A stretch of DNA of 64,000 nt, taken from the NCBI RefSeq assembly GCF_023065955.2, contig NW_026622841.1, positions 16,068,501 through 16,132,500 of the forward strand, in the 5' to 3' direction. The position numbers and the translations under genes were made by a program. Below, piece by piece: positions 59,638-64,000 of the stretch (positions are counted from its first letter, which is position 1; every line of letters begins with the position of its first letter). The notes under the pieces are model-generated. The model made no database searches and was not told the DNA's origin. It saw nothing but the letters and a program-made list of their open reading frames with translations. This DNA comes from Ursus arctos. Its lineage: Eukaryota > Chordata > Mammalia > Carnivora > Ursidae.

Positions 59638-59748
59638 GACTGGCTCAGTCGGTGGAACTTGTGACGCTTGATCTTGGGGCTATAGGTTCAAGCCCCATGT
59701 TGGGTGTAGAGATTAAACATTTTTTTTATTCTTAAAAAAAAAAAATCA
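59638..59748 (+). mobile_element. Short-form CAN-SINE
   Basis: 'actggctcagtcggtggaacttgtgacgcttgatcttggggctataggttcaagccccatgttgggtgtagag' then A/T-rich tail. The tRNA A-box and B-box regions ('ggctcagtcggt', 'ggttcaagccc') are well kept. Confidence 0.88.
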
Positions 59749-60479
59749 CTAAACAGAAAAACCTCTGACACCTGAATTGATTTCCAACTCTGTTGTCAAT
59801 AGTCTATAGTCACTGAAAGTGGGAATGGTACAGCTCTTAGAATTCAGTGTTAAGTACTCCATCTTTTGTCAACTGGCGGAAAAAACCTAAAGAGCAGAAC
59901 ACAGAGCCATGCTTGAATCATTAGTAATAAAAACCATCTAAAATGATTTTAAAATACCACCTATGGAAGAAGGAAACAGAGAATCTTAGTTTGGGGTAAT
60001 TAATCATTCGGGACCCTTCTAATGCTTGTCCCAATCCCTGAAAAATAAAATCATGACGGATCGAGGTTCAAGGAGACTTGGTTGCTTTACGAAGACATTG
60101 CCGGCACCTGTCTCATGCAATGCAATGTGCTGGGCGTAAAAATAGGACATGAAAGTAAATAACGCGTTCCCTTCCTGAAAGCAGGGCTTTCTCGTCTCCC
60201 GAGGCAGCAGCAATCAGCGGATGTTGTTCTTAATGCCACAGTCATTTTCTTCAAGTAACTAGCTCTCCAGGAGAGCGCAGTCAGCGGCTCTTCAGCCAGC
60301 CCTGGCTTGGAGGGAACAAGGATTTGTCTTTGCCGACAAGAGTAAGGATCAGCCTGGTGGGGAAAAGAGAACTGGAACGTGCCGCTCTCAGGCTGCAGAA
60401 TGGACGCCTCTTCTGTCCCGAGGGAATGGCAAGCGTGGACTTCAAAGCCGGCAGAGCTCCCACAGCAGCTCAGCACGTA

Positions 60480-60830
60480 CCCAGAGGACGACAGTTGACA
60501 AACAAGCGTGTAAATGCCAGGAGGAAAATCGACTGCAGGGGAAAGAAGTAGAGAGAGGCGAATGGCTGTGTGCTGTTGGGCAGGGTGGGCACGTCGTAAG
60601 CTGCGTGACCTGGAAAGGCTGAGAAGGGGACTGCTGAAGCCACGGGAAAGAAAGGAGAAGGCCCAGGCGGAAATAGTAACTGAGGGAAGAACATTCCTGG
60701 CAGAGGAGACAGCCAGTGCCAGCCCCGTGAAGGGAATGGGAACAGGGTGTGACAGGAACAACTGGGGGGCGAGGGAGAAGAGGCAGGACGTGAGGCTGGT
60801 GAGGGGACAGGATGTGGGGACGGAAGGTCT
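60480..60830 (-). mobile_element. L2-like fragment
   Basis: 'gggaagaacattcctggcagaggagacagccagtgcc' and 'gggaagaggcaggacgtgaggctgg'-type text recalls antisense L2. Weak. Confidence 0.4.
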
Positions 60831-62799
60831 GCTGGGGTCTACATGGCTATTGACAGGCACACACTTCTGTTTACCTTGGTTAAGTCTCTTCTAAAATAAC
60901 TGATATTGTCATGCCACTTCGATGGTGTCTTAGAGGGAAGCGAGAGTCTAAGCTTTGAAATGTCCCGCCCTGAGACGGGCGCTGCCCGGATCCCACACAG
61001 TTCAGTGGTTCCTTGAAGGCAGACCGATTCCCCGGTGAAGAGAGGAGCTGAGGAATGCCATTGCCACCACGCCACCAGAATGAGTAAATTCAAAACGTCC
61101 CTGCTTGTTTGTGTCTTTTGCTTGAGAGGCAAAGCAGGAGCACCGTTTTGGCCAAGTGGCGGCCATCCCATGCTCAGGTTCGGCTGCTGGGGGTCAGAGA
61201 CAGTGACCTTCTGGTTTCCGGAGTAGGAGGCAAGACCCATCTCTTGCTGAGACTCAAGCCATGGCAGACTCCCCACCCCTGGAAAGTGATCAGATGCAGA
61301 ACTGAGAAAACCAAGGATAAATGTCCATTTATCTACTTAGTAGAGACACATCTTCTACCCTTTCCAAGACAGGGTCGTCCCTTTGACACATGCAGCTCTG
61401 CTTTCTCCTGACTCTTGTCAACACCACACCATCCTTTCCAATCAGCAGATGCAGGGTTTCCTTGTTCTTAAAAAAAAAAAAAAAAGTTTATTCTCCAGAA
61501 ATAACCGATCCAATTAAACTTGACCTGAGGGTCAGAAAATTATCCTTGGACTGGACCCACCCTTTCTGGAACTGAGTTAGAGGTGTGATAGTGGACTGTA
61601 ATTATAGCGCTTCCCTAGATAAATACATAGTTTTGCAACGGACTGTTTTAGAAACAGAACTGCCACGGTAGTGTAATTTACAATTATAACTATAAGAAAA
61701 GCTCCGGGGTAAGCAGCTTGCGATAAAATAGCAAAGCAAATTGAATAATCAGTTCCTTTAAATACTGTGAGACATTATAAATACTGCTGTTTTGAGTCAG
61801 AACTAACCTTGTAAATTGAATTTGGAAACCAGCGAAGAATATTTTCTGGGAAACGCTCTTCTGTTTCCTTAGGTAAAAATAACCACTAAGGAAAGGGTAT
61901 AATTTCAGGATAAACCTGGAAAAGTAATTAGAAAGAAAAAGTAAATGTGGAATCCATAGTACCCTGCGGCAGCCAACAGCCAGCCTATAGGGGATAAAAT
62001 GCATGTGGACAATTAAACAAGTATACAGCAGGCGCTTCCAAAAGCCTGTGCCAGGTGTCTGTGATCATTATGTCTCCGTAGCCCAGATACCTCACGCACC
62101 CTGCTCTGTCCTGCTCTGTGCCCAGCATACTGACATGAGAGACTACTGCGGCTTTCTTACCCTCTTGCTTTTATTTGGCTTTGACCAGTAGGAGGTGAGG
62201 GCAGGAGACCTGAGTGTATGGAGACAGCTTCCCTATCATTTCTATCCTACACTCTCCTGGCTGGGCCACGGCTCTGGTCAAAGCCCTGGTCCACGGCTCT
62301 AGACCAATCCCCCCCCACACCTCTCAGCAGGACTCAGTGTGCTTAAGGGCTCTCCGCCATCACTAAGTCCCTGGGTGCCTCGCCATCACTTGTTCTGGCC
62401 CTCACTTCTGTAACAGTCCCTTCCTGAATTACTTTGGAGCGAAACCTTTCTTAGTGTGCTGGTTGTGTCCTGCTAGGACCCTAATTCACAAAGGGTCTAA
62501 TGCCAGGCACTCCCAGATCTACCTTTCCAAGGAAGGCAGTGAATATAAATGAGCAAACTCCCAGAAAAACAAAAACAAAAACAAAAAAAAAAACAGTCCA
62601 AAATGATGGAAGTTTTATCATCCAATGCGTTGAGTCTGGGTAAGTGTTCATCAAAATCTATCCGGACAGAAGGGGAAAATAGAGGTGAAAAGAAAATGTT
62701 CTGTTTCATAGGGAAGACTAACAGTAAACAAGTTTCAGATTGAGCCTCACAGCTAAATCACATGGACCAAGGCTGGGCTACTTCAAAATAAGAGAATTG

Positions 62800-62990
62800 G
62801 GGGGCACCTGGGTGGCTCAGCTGGTTAAGCATCTGGCTTCATCTTGGGTCATGGTCTCAGTGTCCTGGGATGCGCATCCGGCTCCCTGCTCAGCTGGGAG
62901 TCTGCTTCTTCCTCTCCCTCTGCCCCTACCCACACCCCCCCCCGACTCGTGCTCGATCTCTTTCAAATAAATAATAAAATCTTAAAAAAG
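62800..62990 (+). mobile_element. CAN-SINE, first of a tandem pair
   Basis: 'gggcacctgggtggctcagctggttaagcatctggc' to the A-rich tail. Confidence 0.92.
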
Positions 62991-63002
62991 AAAAAATAAG
63001 AG

Positions 63003-63178
63003 GGGCGCCTGGGTGGCTCAGTTGGTTAAGCATCTGCCTTCGGCTCAGGTCATGATCCCAGGGTCCTGGGATCGAGTCCAGCGTCAGACTCCCTGCTCAG
63101 CAGGGAGCCTGCTTCTCCCTCTCCCCTTGTTCCTCGGGTCAAATAAGTAAATAAATTCTTAAAAAAAAAAAAAAAAAG
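63003..63178 (+). mobile_element. CAN-SINE, second of a tandem pair
   Basis: Begins 'gggcgcctgggtggctcag' directly after the tail of the previous SINE, sharing the 'aataagag' target word. Slightly shortened before the A tail. Confidence 0.92.
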
Positions 63179-63923
63179 AGGTTCAACAGTGACAACAGAA
63201 TTACAACTGGCTAGTCTAGAAGCTCCTGGCAGCAGAAAGAGAGGCTCTTTGCAGAGACCTAAGTTCCCACTGTCCTATCCCAAAAGTTTACAATGAGCTC
63301 TTGAGGGATACGAGGTTCATAACTGCAAGAAGAGACTCAAGTAAACAAGAAGAGTCAACGGTCCATGTAAGCAAGGAGTGAATGGTATAAAGTAGGAGCC
63401 AAGTTTTTAAGGTAACAAAATCTAGGTTCCTTATGTAGAAAATGTACACTTTGACTGAAGAGCTCCAATAGAGGACCCTTCCAGCATACGATTCCCAAGT
63501 GACTGGGTTTTTGTGTAACATTTATAAATGTCACATGCAGCTTTCCACATTTAGCACATCCCTCGTTATTCTCAGACCATTCTTTGGGATAGATGAATGG
63601 TTCCATTAAATCATAGTTTACACAATTCTTCAAACACATTTTCCTTTTTGCCCCCTTCCACTTAGGCATTAAAAGAAAAAAAAAAAAAACAGTGCTCACA
63701 GGATGATGAATCCATTAACATGAAATAATATATTAATCTTGGCCAAAGATTCCTGCAGTCAATTTCCCTGTTGGCCAAAGATCCTGGGACAGAACTCACA
63801 AGCCCACTGACCTGGAGAAGTGCCCACCAGAGCCTCAAGAAGGAACAGTTGTTCTCTGGCGTACTTACTGGAGTAGGAGACAAAAATTGGCAGAAAATGT
63901 GTTTGGGAGGATGCAGCGGTCTA

Positions 63924-64000
63924 CGCCATGTAGTCTAAGCCGACATCTTCCTTTTTCTCATTTTCTTGGTCTTCATCCCCTTGTCGGCGTTCTTCTTTAT
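63924..64000 (-). CDS. Possible C-terminal coding end at the right edge, unidentified
   Basis: From the right edge inward the minus strand reads KEERRQGDEDQENEKKED, then VGLDYMA and a TAG stop at about 63926-63924. The charged composition and sudden stop resemble the tail of a nuclear or acidic protein, either a last exon of a neighbouring gene or a retrocopy. I do not recognise it. At about 25 codons the open frame could be chance; sequence beyond 64000 is needed. Confidence 0.25.

Larger units (their letters stand above)
56640..64000. other. 5' flank of the gene
   Basis: No second gene is established here. It holds a reversed MaLR-like repeat (57460-57790), L2 (57785-58030 and about 60480-60830), five CAN-SINEs (58040-58246, 58918-59120, 59638-59748, 62800-62990 and 63003-63178) and otherwise unique sequence. 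A short acidic open frame touches the right edge. Confidence 0.55.

Noticed and set aside
59638..59748. tRNA-like A-box and B-box
   Set aside because: Part of a short-form CAN-SINE with an A-rich tail, not a functional tRNA gene.
60087..60860. 257-codon open frame on the minus strand
   Set aside because: Antisense to L2-like sequence, composition of chance Ser/Leu/Pro reading, no domain or splice context.

Overview
This is mammalian genomic DNA. The many tRNA-Lys-derived CAN-SINEs (head 'gcgcctgggtggctcag', tail (CT)n then (AAAT)n), a 5'-truncated L1, and older MIR/L2/MaLR fossils point to a carnivore. The SINE subtype carrying 'gccagtgagagagggaacacaagcagggggagtggg' suggests an arctoid caniform such as a bear, pinniped or mustelid, but that last step is an inference.

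The window holds one protein-coding gene, on the minus strand. I rebuilt it exon by exon from splice sites, reading frame and family motifs. It starts at 56569 and runs leftward through 13 coding exons to 4137, then leaves the window before its stop codon. All junctions share compatible phases, and the exons give 616 codons with no in-frame stop. The product is a multi-pass membrane protein: signal peptide, a six-cysteine lumenal N-terminal NRF domain, a first membrane helix, and then an acyltransferase-3 (AT3) domain with the intact R-x10-H motif. This is the nose-resistant-to-fluoxetine (NRF-6) class, and the best mammalian match is OACYL (O-acyltransferase like). No single-exon ORF finder would reveal it, because exons are 79-209 bp and introns reach about 13 kb.

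Layout (minus-strand gene, read right to left): 64000-56640 is 5' flank (old LINE/MaLR fossils, SINEs, and a short acidic ORF touching the right edge). A TATA-like motif and exon 1 lie at 56.6-56.4 kb. A 13-kb intron 1 packed with SINEs follows (eight between 44.5 and 49.8 kb). NRF-domain exons 2-4 are at 43.4, 41.7 and 35.1 kb. Exon 5 (first helix, GC-rich linker) is at 34.0 kb. AT3 core exons 6-9 are at 29.7, 28.8, 22.2 and 16.9 kb. Exons 10-13 are at 15.2, 9.3, 7.0 and 4.2 kb. The final exon(s), probably under 100 residues, should lie left of base 1.

Points of note are a triplicated 38-bp unit that gives exon 13 three candidate splice acceptors, a (CT)n microsatellite serving as the polypyrimidine tract of exon 8, an acceptor choice at exon 12 that only reading phase resolves, and repeated SINE insertion at the same target site near 44.6 kb.
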